Positions 33,520 through 43,267 of a stretch of DNA of 64,000 nt are shown one piece after another; within the stretch, counting starts at the first letter, position 1, and each line of letters begins with the position of its first letter. The notes beneath the pieces were generated by a model, which was not told the DNA's origin, ran no database searches, and saw nothing but the letters and a program-made list of their open reading frames with translations. The position numbers and the translations under genes were made by a program. The stretch comes from Maritimibacter alkaliphilus HTCC2654. GTDB lineage: Bacteria > Pseudomonadota > Alphaproteobacteria > Rhodobacterales > Rhodobacteraceae. Location: NCBI RefSeq assembly GCF_000152805.1, contig NZ_CH902578.1:3047029-3111028 (forward strand). Direction: 5' to 3'.

Positions 33520-35127
33520 TCAGGCGGCTCTGCCCCGGATCATGTCGGCGGCCTTTTCGGCGATCATGACGGTGGGCGAGGCGGTGTTGCCCGAGGTGAT
33601 CGTCGGCATGACGCCCGCATCGACGACCCGCAAACCGTCGATCCCGTGGACCTTGAGGTCCGGTCCGACGACGGCCATGGGGTCGGTTCCCATCTTCGTG
33701 GTGCCGACCGGATGAAAAATGGTCGAAGCGATGTCGCCCACGCTGCGCAAGAGGTCCGCATCCGTGGCGATGGCGGGGCCGGGAAGGAATTCTTCGGGCG
33801 CGTATTTCGCCATGGCAGGCATTTTCATCAGTTCGCGCGCCTGCTGCACGGATTTGACGGCCACCAGTTTGTCCTTCTCGGCGGAGAGGTAATTCAGCCG
33901 GATGTTCGGCTGTTCACCCGGATCGGTCGAGCGCAGATGCGACGTGCCGCGGCTTTCGGGCCGGAGGTTGCAGACCGAGACGGTGATGCCGGGGAACGGG
34001 TGCAACGGATCGCCCAGCTTGTCGGTCGTCAGCGGTTGCACGTGATATTCGAGGTCCGGTGTCGCGACGCTGTCGTCCGACCGGGTGAAAATGCCCAACT
34101 GCGAGGGCGCCATGGCAAGCGGACCGGAGCGTTTCAGCGCATATTCCATGCCCATCCGGGCCTTGCCGATCAGCGAGTTGGTCAACTGGTTCAGCGTCTT
34201 GGCGCCGGTGACCTTGTAGGCGGTGCGGATCTGAAGGTGGTCCTGAAGGTTCTTGCCGACACCGGGAAGCGCATGGGCGACATCGATCCCGAAGTCGCCG
34301 ATCACGTCGGGGTCGCCGATGCCTGACAACTCCATGAGCTTGGGAGAGTTGAGCGACCCGGCGGCCAGCAGCACCTCGCCCGCCGTCCGCGCCTCCTGCG
34401 GTGCGCCGTTGACGGTCCACCGCACGCCGACCGCGCGCTTGCCATCGAGGATCAGGCTTTCCGCCAACGCCCCTGTCACCACGCGCAGATTCGAGCGCCC
34501 CTGAGCCGGGCGCAGAAAAGCCTTGGCCGCCGACCAGCGCACGCCGCCCTTCTGGTTCACGTCGAAGAAACCGACACCTTCGTTCAGCCCATCGTTGAAG
34601 TCCGGCGAGAACGGGATGCCGAACTGGATCGCCGCTTCCTGCACCGCTTCGAGAATATCCCATTTCAGGCGTTGTTTCTGGACCTTCCATTCGCCGCCGG
34701 ACCCGTGAAGGTCCGACGCGCCGCCGTAGTGATCCTCGCTCCTGCGGAAATAGGGGAGGACATCATCCCAGCCCCAGCCCGTGTTGCCCAGTTGCCGCCA
34801 ATGGTCATAGTCCGCCGACTGCCCACGCATATAGATCATGCCGTTGATCGAGGTGCAGCCGCCGACGACCTTGCCGCGGGGATAGGCGAGCGACCGTCCG
34901 TTCAGACCCGGTTCCGGTCCGGTGGTCATCATCCAGTCGGTCTTGGGGTTCCCCATCGTATAGAGATACCCGACCGGCACATGGATCCACGGGTAGGTGT
35001 CCTTGCCCCCGGCTTCGAGCAGGAGAACGCGGGTGCCCGGATCCTCGCTCAGTCGGTTCGCAAGCACGCATCCGGCGGTTCCAGCGCCGACGATGATGTA
35101 GTCCCAGTTGCCGCCGATATCCGCCAT
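33520..35127 (-). CDS. GMC family oxidoreductase (choline-dehydrogenase-like)
   Basis: A 535-residue FAD enzyme from the ATG at 35127 after GGGAGCGGGTC. FAD-binding [21 protein letters not shown] at the start, GMC signature 1 ([18 protein letters not shown]) and signature 2 ([22 protein letters not shown]), and the C-terminal HPVGTTKMG and [24 protein letters not shown] are visible. It would oxidise an alcohol to an aldehyde with FAD. Choline dehydrogenase is the nearest relative, but many marine homologues act on other alcohols. Confidence 0.9.
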   Translation of the reverse strand: MADIGGNWDYIIVGAGTAGCVLANRLSEDPGTRVLLLEAGGKDTYPWIHVPVGYLYTMGNPKTDWMMTTGPEPGLNGRSLAYPRGKVVGGCTSINGMIYMRGQSADYDHWRQLGNTGWGWDDVLPYFRRSEDHYGGASDLHGSGGEWKVQKQRLKWDILEAVQEAAIQFGIPFSPDFNDGLNEGVGFFDVNQKGGVRWSAAKAFLRPAQGRSNLRVVTGALAESLILDGKRAVGVRWTVNGAPQEARTAGEVLLAAGSLNSPKLMELSGIGDPDVIGDFGIDVAHALPGVGKNLQDHLQIRTAYKVTGAKTLNQLTNSLIGKARMGMEYALKRSGPLAMAPSQLGIFTRSDDSVATPDLEYHVQPLTTDKLGDPLHPFPGITVSVCNLRPESRGTSHLRSTDPGEQPNIRLNYLSAEKDKLVAVKSVQQARELMKMPAMAKYAPEEFLPGPAIATDADLLRSVGDIASTIFHPVGTTKMGTDPMAVVGPDLKVHGIDGLRVVDAGVMPTITSGNTASPTVMIAEKAADMIRGRAA

Positions 35128-35253
35128 GACCCGCTCCCAAGTTTTCAACCGCTTCCATAGTCCCCGTAGCCAAGTTGACGCAAGGTTCGAGGGACGATTT
35201 GTTTCGCGTGCGACGAATTGCGCAAAGTGACGGGATCGCTTATTTCATCAGTC

Positions 35254-36018
35254 ATGAGGGCGGGCTATCGGCGCAAGATTCTTGTTGTGCTGGTCATGAC
35301 GGTGGTTGCCGTCGTGACCGGACCCTTTGGCACATTCTTCGATCTCACCATTCTCGAACGGGCCTATTACTGGCCCGTCGCGCTGGTGTTCATCACGGTG
35401 CCGATGATCGCGCTGACCGAGTTGACGCTTTATCGCTTGCCCGGAAACCTGCACCCGATCCTGCGCATCGCCATCGGTGCCTTCATCGCCGGGCCGATCG
35501 GGGCGACCGCGCTTTTGGTGCTCGATACGATGGTGCGGCATGCCGAGTTCACGCCCTACAACCTTGGCTTCCGGTGGGTGTTCGTCACCCTGATCGGCTT
35601 CGGGGTCGGGGTGTTCGAGGGCTATCTGCGCCCGATGTACCATGCCGCCCCCGAGCCTCAGCCCGACGCCGACAAGACCACGTCGAAACCGGCCGAACCG
35701 GAGCCGCCCCTGTTCGTGCGCAATCTCGAACCCGAGCTTGGGACCGAGCTGATCTCGATCACGACGCAGGACCACTATCTCGATGTCGTCACGTCGAACG
35801 GTGCGGGCCGCATTCTCAAACGTATGTCCGACGCGCTCGCAGAGTTGAACGGCTATCCGGGAATGCAGATTCATCGGTCGCACTGGGTCGCGCTTCACGC
35901 GGTCGAGCGGGTCGAAAAGGACGGGCGCAAATGTCAGGTGGTTCTGAAAAACGGAACCACGCTGCCGGTCAGTCGCCCGAACGTGCCTGTCCTGACGGAA
36001 GCATTGGAAAAACGCTAG
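35254..36018 (+). CDS. Membrane-anchored LytTR-domain DNA-binding protein
   Basis: A 254-residue protein from the ATG at 35254; a TTG at 35218 would add 12 residues, and the start is uncertain. Four hydrophobic helices occupy residues about 8-125. The C-terminal LytTR domain spans residues about 150-250: [71 protein letters not shown]. It lacks a receiver domain, so it is a one-component membrane regulator. Target genes are unknown. Confidence 0.82.
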   Translation: MRAGYRRKILVVLVMTVVAVVTGPFGTFFDLTILERAYYWPVALVFITVPMIALTELTLYRLPGNLHPILRIAIGAFIAGPIGATALLVLDTMVRHAEFTPYNLGFRWVFVTLIGFGVGVFEGYLRPMYHAAPEPQPDADKTTSKPAEPEPPLFVRNLEPELGTELISITTQDHYLDVVTSNGAGRILKRMSDALAELNGYPGMQIHRSHWVALHAVERVEKDGRKCQVVLKNGTTLPVSRPNVPVLTEALEKR

Positions 36019-36071
36019 GGTTCTCGACACGGGCCGGGCGGATGCCTAGGTCTGTCGGGAAAGGATCCGCC

Positions 36072-37088
36072 ATGACCGCCTATTCCATCCTCGATCTCGC
36101 GCCCGTTCCCGAAGGGTCGACGCCTGCAGACGCCCTCGCCAATTCCGTCGATCTTGCCCAGCACGCCGAACAATGGGGCTACACCCGGTACTGGTTCGCA
36201 GAACATCACAATTCGACCGGGATCGCGTCCGCCGCGACCTCGATCATGATCGGTCATGTTGCGGGCAAGACGAACACGATCCGCGTGGGGGCGGGTGGCA
36301 TCATGCTGCCGAACCACGCGCCGCTCATGGTGGCCGAACAGTTCGGAACGCTTGCGACGCTATATCCCGACCGGATCGACCTTGGTCTGGGCCGCGCGCC
36401 GGGCACGGATATGGCGACCGCGCGCGCCCTGCGGCGGATCATGCAGCAGGCGGATACCTTTCCCGAGGATGTGGTCGAACTCATGGGGTACTTCGAACCG
36501 CTGACGGAAGGTCAGCGGATCAAGGCGATTCCGGGCGCGGGCACGCGCGTGCCGGTCTACATGCTCGGCTCATCGCTCTTCGGGGCGCAACTGGCCGCGC
36601 ATCTGGGCCTTCCCTACGCCTTCGCCTCGCATTTCGCGCCGGACGCGCTGGACGATGCGCTTCATGTCTATCGCTCCAACTTCCAGCCCGGTCAGATCGA
36701 GAAGCCCTATTTCATGCTGGCGGCCAATGTCTTCGCCGCCGACACCGACGACGAAGGCAAACGGTTGCGCACGTCGATGCAGCAGGCGTTCCTGAACCTG
36801 CGCACCGGCAAGCCGGGGCCTTTGCCGCGGCCCGTCGACGACGCCTCGCTCATCGCGACGCCGGATCAACTGGCGATGGTGAACCATGCGCTGCGCGTCA
36901 CGGCCGTTGGCGGGCCGGACCGGGTGGCCTCGCAACTGAATGCGCTGATCGAGCGCTACCAGCCCGACGAAATGATCCTCACGGGCATGATCCATGACCA
37001 CGAGGCGCGCAAGACATCGTTCCGCATCGCGGCGGAGGTTCTGTCGGACCACGCGGGCGCCGCTCAGGCGGGTGTCGGCGCAGGTTGA
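36072..37088 (+). CDS. LLM class flavin-dependent oxidoreductase
   Basis: A 338-residue luciferase-like monooxygenase family protein: [47 protein letters not shown] and [11 protein letters not shown] are the family-typical segments. It would use FMN to oxidise a small substrate; which one is unknown. AAAGGATCCGCC precedes the ATG. Its end overlaps the convergent IclR gene by 25 bp. Confidence 0.9.
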   Translation: MTAYSILDLAPVPEGSTPADALANSVDLAQHAEQWGYTRYWFAEHHNSTGIASAATSIMIGHVAGKTNTIRVGAGGIMLPNHAPLMVAEQFGTLATLYPDRIDLGLGRAPGTDMATARALRRIMQQADTFPEDVVELMGYFEPLTEGQRIKAIPGAGTRVPVYMLGSSLFGAQLAAHLGLPYAFASHFAPDALDDALHVYRSNFQPGQIEKPYFMLAANVFAADTDDEGKRLRTSMQQAFLNLRTGKPGPLPRPVDDASLIATPDQLAMVNHALRVTAVGGPDRVASQLNALIERYQPDEMILTGMIHDHEARKTSFRIAAEVLSDHAGAAQAGVGAG

Positions 37089-37807
37089 GACAATCGCGCG
37101 CAGAAGGCTTTCAGCGCGGTCACCGGCGCACTGTCCGGTTCGGCGATTGAAACGTCGGTGCCGATGAGCGTGACCGCCGCCTCGACCTCGCCCTGCCAGT
37201 TGAGCACCGGGGCCGAGATCGCCGCGAGGCCGGGGATGAGATCGCCGGAAACCCAGGCATAGCCGTCATCGCGCACCTGCGCCGCGATGCTGCGGGCGTC
37301 CAGTGACGGCTGCGCGTCGCGTTCCTCGGCGAGTTTTGCCGCGATGACGTTCGGTTGCGCCCACGTCAGGAAGGTGCGGCCCGTGGCCGACCCCAGAAGG
37401 GGCATGGTCGTTCCCAGTCCAAGCGTGGTGACGATGAACCCGGCGGCACGCTCCCAGCGGATGATCGTCGGCCCGAAATTGCCCCAGATCGACAGCATCG
37501 CGGTCAGGTTCGTCTCGGCGCACAGGTCGGGCAGGGCATCGGCGGTGCGGTTGACGAAATCGAGCCGCGCCATGGCCGACAGCCCAAGCGCGATGGCACC
37601 GGGGCCGAGGTCGTATTTCCCGGACTTGCCCGCCTGCGCCGCCAGTCCCGCGTTCACGAAACTGGCGAGGTAGCGGTGCACCTTCGACGCGGGCATGTCG
37701 ACCCGTCGGGCAAGGTCGGAAAGCGAGAGGGGGGCGTTGGCCTGTGCCATCGCCTCGAGAACCCGCAACGCGCTGTCGAGCGACTGTATCCCGGCACTGT
37801 CAGCCAT
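37064..37807 (-). CDS. IclR family transcriptional regulator
   Basis: A 247-residue regulator. The N-terminal winged helix is [41 protein letters not shown]; the C-terminal IclR effector domain follows with [22 protein letters not shown] and [20 protein letters not shown]. IclR proteins commonly control aromatic-acid catabolism. It overlaps the thioesterase gene by 8 bp and lies next to the divergent fused monooxygenase/ligase gene, so it is the probable controller of that locus. Confidence 0.9.
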   Translation of the reverse strand: MADSAGIQSLDSALRVLEAMAQANAPLSLSDLARRVDMPASKVHRYLASFVNAGLAAQAGKSGKYDLGPGAIALGLSAMARLDFVNRTADALPDLCAETNLTAMLSIWGNFGPTIIRWERAAGFIVTTLGLGTTMPLLGSATGRTFLTWAQPNVIAAKLAEERDAQPSLDARSIAAQVRDDGYAWVSGDLIPGLAAISAPVLNWQGEVEAAVTLIGTDVSIAEPDSAPVTALKAFCARLSQPAPTPA

Positions 37808-38225
37808 GATCCACCCCCTCGATCAAAGCGCGCAATTGGTCGGTCGGTGCCGCCGTCAGTCGCCCCTCACGTTCGGCGAAAATGCCGCGTGTTTCGTAGC
37901 CTTCGACCAGAACACGGTCGTCGATCCGCCCCGTATAAGGCACCGTCAGGCTGCGGTTGGCCCAGTCGATCGGGCCGAGGTCCAGCGTGAACAGGTCGCC
38001 GTCCAGTCCGGGCGACCGAAAGTCCGCGTCAGCGTGCATGAGGCCGATACCGCGCGCGCCGAGTTGTCTGCAAAGCGCGGCGTGGCCGCCGTGGCGCTCC
38101 AGCAGAAATGTGTGAAAGCACCTGTCGAACCAGCGAAAGAAATTGGGATAGAACACGATCCCCGCCGCGTCGCAGTGGCCGAAGCTGATCTGGACGTCGA
38201 TCTGGAAAAGCGGTGTTTCGGTCAT
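37800..38225 (-). CDS. Hotdog acyl-CoA thioesterase (4-hydroxybenzoyl-CoA thioesterase-like)
   Basis: A 141-residue single hotdog domain. The active-site segment FGHCDAAGIVFYPNFFRWFD contains the Asp of the 4-hydroxybenzoyl-CoA thioesterase family (usually H-x-D-x-x-G-x-V-Y/F). It would hydrolyse an aromatic CoA thioester, consistent with its position directly divergent from the CoA-ligase/hydroxylase fusion. Coupled to the IclR gene. Confidence 0.88.
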   Translation of the reverse strand: MTETPLFQIDVQISFGHCDAAGIVFYPNFFRWFDRCFHTFLLERHGGHAALCRQLGARGIGLMHADADFRSPGLDGDLFTLDLGPIDWANRSLTVPYTGRIDDRVLVEGYETRGIFAEREGRLTAAPTDQLRALIEGVDHG

Positions 38226-38252
38226 CTATTTTTCCGTTCTGTAAAACTTGTT

Positions 38253-38261
38253 GCATAATGC
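38253..38261. promoter_or_regulatory. Palindrome in thioesterase/fusion intergenic region
   Basis: GCATAATGC is a perfect 9-bp palindrome centred in the 89-bp divergent intergenic region, overlapping a possible -10 (CATAAT). The IclR protein encoded next door is a candidate binder. Weak evidence: short site, no second copy. Confidence 0.35.
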
Positions 38262-38314
38262 GGAATCGTTTCATACGATCCCGGGCAACGCAAGCTAGAC
38301 CGAGGGAGGGCGGA

Positions 38315-41041
38315 ATGGCTACGCTCAACACCATCGAAATCGTGGGCGGCGGCCCGGGCGGGCTGTATTCCGCGATCCTGTTGCGCCGCGCGTTCCCCAA
38401 CGCCCGCGTCCGCGTGACCGAGGCCAGCCCGCGTGGCGTCACCTGGGGCTTCGGTGTCGTCTTTTCGGATCAGGCGCTCGATTTTCTCAAGGCTGACGAC
38501 CCCGAAACCCATGATCTGATCGCGCCGCAGATGGAACGCTGGCGCAACATGACGCTCAACCACCCGGACGGGGCGGTGACGCTGGACGGTGTCGGCTTTT
38601 CGGCCATCGGCAGGCTGGAACTCCTGACGATCCTTCAGGACCGCGCCGAAGCGGTCGGGGCCGAGTTGGTGTTCGACACCCTCATCGACGACATCGACGC
38701 GCTCGACGCCGACCTCGTGATCGGCGCGGACGGCCTGAATTCGGTCGTGCGGCAAGCCACGCCCGAGGCGTTCGGGGCGACCGTCGAGAACATGACCAAC
38801 CGCTTTGCGTGGTTCGGCACGGACCGGCCTTTCGACACGCTGACCCAAACGTTCGTGCGCCACCCGAAAGGGGCGATGAACGCGCATCATTATCGTTACG
38901 CGCCGGATATGAGCACCTTCATCGTCGAGATCGAAGAAGGCGGGTTCTTCGCGCACGGCTTCGACAAGATGGACGAGGATCAAACCGCCGCCTATTGCGA
39001 AGAGGTCTTTGCCGACGTGCTGGAAGGCGCGAAGCTTATCAAGAACAAGTCTGTCTGGCGACAATTCCCCAAACTCTGGTGCAAAAGCTGGGTGTCGGGC
39101 AACCGCGCCCTGATCGGGGATGCCGTTCACACCGCGCATTTCTCGATCGGGTCGGGCACGCGCCTTGCGCTCGAAGACGCCATCGCGCTAGTCGAGGCGA
39201 TGAAGCGTTCGGCCACCGTCGAAGAAGGCCTCGCCGCCTATCAGGGCAGCCGTCAGCCCATCGCGAAAAAAATCGTGACCGCCGCCAACACCTCTTGCGC
39301 GTGGTATGAGACCTTCGGGGACCGGATCGAGCAAAAGCCGCTCGACTTCGCGATGAGCTACATGACCCGCTCGGGCCGCATCCCGCGCGACCGCCTTCGT
39401 AAGATCGCGCCGGAGTTCATGGCGGCCTATGAGGCGCTGCGCCCCGAGATCACGGACCCTGTCACCGACGACACCCCCGGCGCGCGTGAAATCGGGTTCG
39501 ACAAGTCGAAGCATCCGAACTGCTCTTCCGTCCTGTGGGACAACCTCGACCGCAACCCGGACAAGGTCGCGCTGACCGGACCTGCGGGCGATGTGACGTA
39601 TGCCGGCCTGATCGCCGATGCCGCCCGTTGGGGCAATGCGTTCAAGGCCGCGGGTCTGATCCAAGGCGACCGCATCGCGTTTTTCCTCGACGATACGCCA
39701 ACGTATCCTGCGGCCTTTTTCGGCGCGGTGCGGGCCGGGTTCGTGCCCGTGCTGCTCAACACCATGACGCCGCCCGATGTTCTGGCCTACTACCTCGAAG
39801 ACAGCGCAGCTCCCTTGGCCCTGACCGAACCCGGTCTGGTCGAGGTCTTCGCCAAGGCGGGCACCCGCGTGCCGCTGATCGTGAATGGCGAGGCGCCCGC
39901 CGGCACCCGCGCGGCTGCCGATTTCATCGCAGGTCAGCCCGACACGCTCGACCTTGCCCCCACCGGGCCGGACGACATGGCGTTCTGGATGTATTCCTCG
40001 GGCACCACGGGCCGACCCAAGGGCATCGTCCACCTGCATCACGACATGGCCTACAGCCAGCAGAGTTTCGCGGCGCATGTGCTGAAGCTAAGGGAAGACG
40101 ACATCTGCTTCTCGGTGCCGAAAATCTATTTCGCCTATGGCTTCGGCAACGCCTTCACCTTCCCGTTCTCCATCGGCGCGACCACGCTTCTGATGCCGGG
40201 CCGCCCGACGCCCGACGCCGTGCTGGACATGATCGAGACCTACAGGCCCACGGTGTTCTATGGCCTGCCGACGCTTTACACCGCGATCTGCAACGCGCCG
40301 GGCATCGCGGAACGGGATCTGTCGTCGCTGCGGCAATGCATGTCGGCGGCGGAAACCCTGTCCGAGGACGTGTTCAACCGCTGGAAGGCGCTCACGGGCC
40401 TCCCCGCGATCGAGGGTCTCGGATCGACCGAGCTTCTGCACGTCTACCTGTCGAACACCGCCGAGGAACAGCGCCTTGGCGCGGCGGGCAAGGCGGTGCC
40501 GGGGTATGAGATCGAACTGCGCGACGCGGACGGAAACCGCGTCGGGTCCGGGGTCGACGGTGTCATGTATGCGCGGGGCGGATCGTCCGCGCCGTGCTAT
40601 TGGAACCGTCCCGACAAAACCGCCGACACGATGCGCGGCGACTGGATCTACACCGGCGACCGTTTCATCGAAGAGGATGGGTTCTACTATTTTCAGGGCC
40701 GCGCCGACGACCTCATCAAAGTGTCCGGCCAGTGGGTCTGGCCGCTGGAAGTGGAGCGTTGCCTGAACGAACACCCGGATGTCCACGAATGTGCCGTGCT
40801 GGCACATGAACTACCCGACCGGCGGATGACGTTGCGCGCCGTCGTCGCCTTGCGGCAAGGGCACGTGCCGCGTGAAGGGCAGACCGAAGCCTTGCAGAAT
40901 TTCGTCAAATCGAGACTCGCCCCCTTCAAGTATCCGCGTTTCGTCAGCTACATTGAAGATCTGCCCAAGACCGGCACGGGGAAACTCGACCGTCAGGCCG
41001 TGAAGGCGATGCCGGTAGACGGAGCGGAACGCCTTGCATAG
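38315..41041 (+). CDS. Fused CoA-ester flavin monooxygenase / benzoate-CoA ligase family protein
   Basis: A 908-residue fusion. Residues 1 to about 385 form a class A flavoprotein monooxygenase: FAD-binding GGGPGGLYSAILLRRA (residues 11-26), WGFGVVFSD (44-52), and ALIGDAVHTAHFSIGSG. The WGFGVVFSD segment is typical of salicylyl-CoA 5-hydroxylase and anthraniloyl-CoA monooxygenase. Residues about 400-908 form a benzoate-CoA-ligase-type AMP-forming enzyme: P-loop YSSGTTGRPKG near residue 560, GLGSTELLHVYLSN, GDWIYTGDRF, and the catalytic Lys in PKTGTGKLDR near 889. One chain could thus activate an aromatic acid and hydroxylate its CoA ester. GAGGGAGGG precedes the ATG. The substrate is inferred. 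Confidence 0.88.
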   Translation: MATLNTIEIVGGGPGGLYSAILLRRAFPNARVRVTEASPRGVTWGFGVVFSDQALDFLKADDPETHDLIAPQMERWRNMTLNHPDGAVTLDGVGFSAIGRLELLTILQDRAEAVGAELVFDTLIDDIDALDADLVIGADGLNSVVRQATPEAFGATVENMTNRFAWFGTDRPFDTLTQTFVRHPKGAMNAHHYRYAPDMSTFIVEIEEGGFFAHGFDKMDEDQTAAYCEEVFADVLEGAKLIKNKSVWRQFPKLWCKSWVSGNRALIGDAVHTAHFSIGSGTRLALEDAIALVEAMKRSATVEEGLAAYQGSRQPIAKKIVTAANTSCAWYETFGDRIEQKPLDFAMSYMTRSGRIPRDRLRKIAPEFMAAYEALRPEITDPVTDDTPGAREIGFDKSKHPNCSSVLWDNLDRNPDKVALTGPAGDVTYAGLIADAARWGNAFKAAGLIQGDRIAFFLDDTPTYPAAFFGAVRAGFVPVLLNTMTPPDVLAYYLEDSAAPLALTEPGLVEVFAKAGTRVPLIVNGEAPAGTRAAADFIAGQPDTLDLAPTGPDDMAFWMYSSGTTGRPKGIVHLHHDMAYSQQSFAAHVLKLREDDICFSVPKIYFAYGFGNAFTFPFSIGATTLLMPGRPTPDAVLDMIETYRPTVFYGLPTLYTAICNAPGIAERDLSSLRQCMSAAETLSEDVFNRWKALTGLPAIEGLGSTELLHVYLSNTAEEQRLGAAGKAVPGYEIELRDADGNRVGSGVDGVMYARGGSSAPCYWNRPDKTADTMRGDWIYTGDRFIEEDGFYYFQGRADDLIKVSGQWVWPLEVERCLNEHPDVHECAVLAHELPDRRMTLRAVVALRQGHVPREGQTEALQNFVKSRLAPFKYPRFVSYIEDLPKTGTGKLDRQAVKAMPVDGAERLA

Positions 41042-41062
41042 GGTGCAAGTGTGAAAAGCAAC

Positions 41063-41092
41063 GGTCCGACAAGCCCGACGAACGGGCGGACC
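41063..41092 (+). promoter_or_regulatory. Hairpin between fusion gene and ABC substrate-binding gene
   Basis: Nested stems GGTCCG/CGGACC (41063-41068 and 41087-41092) and CCCG/CGGG (41074-41077 and 41083-41086) form a hairpin in the 65-bp gap. No T tract, so it is more likely an mRNA-stability or processing element than a terminator. Confidence 0.55.
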
Positions 41093-41106
41093 ACCAGGGA
41101 GGAACC

Positions 41107-42285
41107 ATGAAACGCATTATCTCGGCGGCACTGGCCGCCACAATGTTCACGAGCGTCGCGCAGGCGGAATCGGTCAAGATCGGCTTCGTCACCACGCTCA
41201 CCACCCCCGCCGCCGTGATCGGCAACCAGATGGAAAACGCGGTGAACCTCGCCGTCGAGCATCTGGGCGGCAAAGCGGGCGATCTGGATATCGAAGTGAT
41301 CTTCGGCGACGACGGCTTCGCACCGGAAACCGGCAAACAGGCGACCGACAAGCTGGTAAAGCAGGACGACGTCGATTTCGTCGCGGGCTACATCTGGTCC
41401 CACGTCCTGCTCGCCTCGCGCAAATCCGTGCTCGACGCAGGCAAGTTCCTGATTTCCGCCAACGCGGGCCCCAGCCAGATGGCCGGCAAGCTCTGCGATC
41501 CCAACTTCTTCTCGACCTCGTGGCAGAACGACCAGACCCCCGAGGCGATGGGCGACGTTCTGAACGATGCCGGGGTGAAATCGCTTTATATCATGGCCCC
41601 GAACTATGCCGCGGGCAAAGACATGGTGGCCGGGGTCGAGCGCACGTTCGAAGGCGAAATCGTCGGGCGCGACCTGACGAAATGGGGCGCGGATGCGCAG
41701 CTCGACTTCTCGGCCGAACTCGCCAAGGCGCGGGCGTCGGGTGCCGATGGTATCTTCGTGTTCTACCCCGGTGCGGCGGCCGGTGCCTTCATCAAGCAGT
41801 ATGACCAGGCCGGCCTTGCCGAAGAGCTTCCGCTCTACTCGGTCTTCACCGTCGACGCGATCTCGCTTCCGCGCCTGCAAGAGGCCGGGTTCACCGCTGT
41901 TCTGGGGTCGCAGACCACGCAGGAATGGGATCCGACGCTCGACAACGAAGCGAACGCCCGCTTCGTCGCGGATTACAAGGCGCAGTTCGGCGGATACCCG
42001 TCCTACTACGCGGCGCAGGCCTATGACTCGATCATGCTGATCGCGTCGGCGGTGGCCAAGGTCGGCAACACCGAGGACACCGACGCCCTGCGCGCGGCCC
42101 TCAAGGAATCCGATTTCGACAGCGTCCGGGGCGAATTCACCTACGGCAACAACAACATCCCGATCCAGAACTTCTACCTGCGCGAAGTGGTCGAGGATGC
42201 CGATGGCGTCTGGACCACGAAGGTCGTGAAAACCGTCTATGAGAACGCTCAGGACAACTTCGCGGCCGAGTGCCCGATGGAGTGA
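41107..42285 (+). CDS. Liv-type ABC transporter substrate-binding protein
   Basis: A 392-residue periplasmic protein. Signal peptide MKRIISAALAATMFTSVAQA is followed by a two-lobed type I periplasmic binding fold (VKIGFVTTLTTPAAVIGNQM; GYIWSHVLLASRKSVLDAGK; YIMAPNYAAGKDMVAGVE). The Liv/HAA family binds amino acids, amides or aromatic acids. Its place after the aromatic CoA-ligase fusion suggests an aromatic acid ligand. It is flanked by hairpins on both sides. GGGAGGAACC precedes the ATG. Confidence 0.9.
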   Translation: MKRIISAALAATMFTSVAQAESVKIGFVTTLTTPAAVIGNQMENAVNLAVEHLGGKAGDLDIEVIFGDDGFAPETGKQATDKLVKQDDVDFVAGYIWSHVLLASRKSVLDAGKFLISANAGPSQMAGKLCDPNFFSTSWQNDQTPEAMGDVLNDAGVKSLYIMAPNYAAGKDMVAGVERTFEGEIVGRDLTKWGADAQLDFSAELAKARASGADGIFVFYPGAAAGAFIKQYDQAGLAEELPLYSVFTVDAISLPRLQEAGFTAVLGSQTTQEWDPTLDNEANARFVADYKAQFGGYPSYYAAQAYDSIMLIASAVAKVGNTEDTDALRAALKESDFDSVRGEFTYGNNNIPIQNFYLREVVEDADGVWTTKVVKTVYENAQDNFAAECPME

Positions 42286-42295
42286 TCCTCAATCC

Positions 42296-42322
42296 GGCGC
42301 GGGCGGCCCGACTGCCCGCGCC
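42296..42322 (+). promoter_or_regulatory. Intercistronic hairpin after the Liv-type substrate-binding gene
   Basis: A perfect 9-bp stem GGCGCGGGC (42296-42304) / GCCCGCGCC (42314-42322) lies between the binding-protein gene and the permease gene, without a T tract. Such hairpins often protect the upstream message and allow higher binding-protein output. Confidence 0.65.
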
Positions 42323-42342
42323 AACTCCGGGAGCCCCCCCCC

Positions 42343-43266
42343 TTGGATTTTGCACTACTCGTCATCCAGACCCTCAACGGTCTGCAACTCGGGCTTTTGC
42401 TGTTCCTCGTCGCCTCCGGGCTGACGCTGGTGTTCGGCATTCTCGATTTCGTCAATCTCGCCCATGCGTCGCTTTACTTGATCGGGGCGTTCATCTGCGC
42501 CACGCTGACCTTCGCGCTGGGCAATTTCCTGATCGCCGTCGTCGTGGCCCTGCCGCTGACCGGGCTGATCGGATGGGCTGTCGAACGCTTCGTCGCGCGG
42601 CCTTTGTATGAGCGTGACCACCTCGACCATGTGCTCGCCACCTTCGGTCTGATCCTCGTGTTCGAAACCCTCGCTCACCTGATCTGGGGGCCCGAGGGGA
42701 TCGCCGTGCCGCTCCCCGAATTCCTTCAGGGCCAGATCGTGCTGTCGGAAACGCTCATCATCCCGTCCTACCGCTTCCTCATCATCGGGGCCGGGCTCGC
42801 CGCCGCCGGGGGACTGTTCTGGATGGTCAACTTCACGCGCCTCGGCATGTTGATCCGCGCGGGTGCCTCGAACCGCACGATGGTCTCGGCGCTGGGCATC
42901 AACATCGAAATGCTCTTCGGCCTCGTCTTCGCCATCGGCGCGACGCTCGCGGGGCTGGCCGGGATGCTCGTCGCCCCGATCACCGAAGCCAACATCGGCA
43001 TGGGCAACTCGATCATCATCACCGCCTTCGTCGTCATCATCGTGGGCGGCATCGGGTCGATGAAAGGGGCCTTCGTCGCGGCGCTTCTGATCGGGCTGAT
43101 CGACACGCTGGGCCGCTCGTTCCTCGACGATATCTTCAAGATCTTCATGTCGCCCTCCGCCGCCGAAAACTCGGCCCCCGCGATTTCGGCGATGCTCATC
43201 TACATCATCATGGCCGTGGTTCTGGCGCTGAAACCGCAGGGCCTGTTCCCGCCGAAGGTGCGCTGA
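42343..43266 (+). CDS. livH: Branched-chain amino acid-type ABC permease LivH
   Basis: A 307-residue permease with about eight membrane helices. It starts with a rare TTG at 42343 (GGGAG lies about 10 bp upstream; no upstream ATG fits). Family signature stretches include NGLQLGLLLFLVASGLTLVFGILDFVNLAHASLY at the start and GLAGMLVAPITEANIGMGNSIIITAFVVIIVGGIGSMKGAFVAALLIG near the end. It forms the channel with LivM. Confidence 0.9.
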   Translation: MDFALLVIQTLNGLQLGLLLFLVASGLTLVFGILDFVNLAHASLYLIGAFICATLTFALGNFLIAVVVALPLTGLIGWAVERFVARPLYERDHLDHVLATFGLILVFETLAHLIWGPEGIAVPLPEFLQGQIVLSETLIIPSYRFLIIGAGLAAAGGLFWMVNFTRLGMLIRAGASNRTMVSALGINIEMLFGLVFAIGATLAGLAGMLVAPITEANIGMGNSIIITAFVVIIVGGIGSMKGAFVAALLIGLIDTLGRSFLDDIFKIFMSPSAAENSAPAISAMLIYIIMAVVLALKPQGLFPPKVR

Positions 43267-43267
43267 G

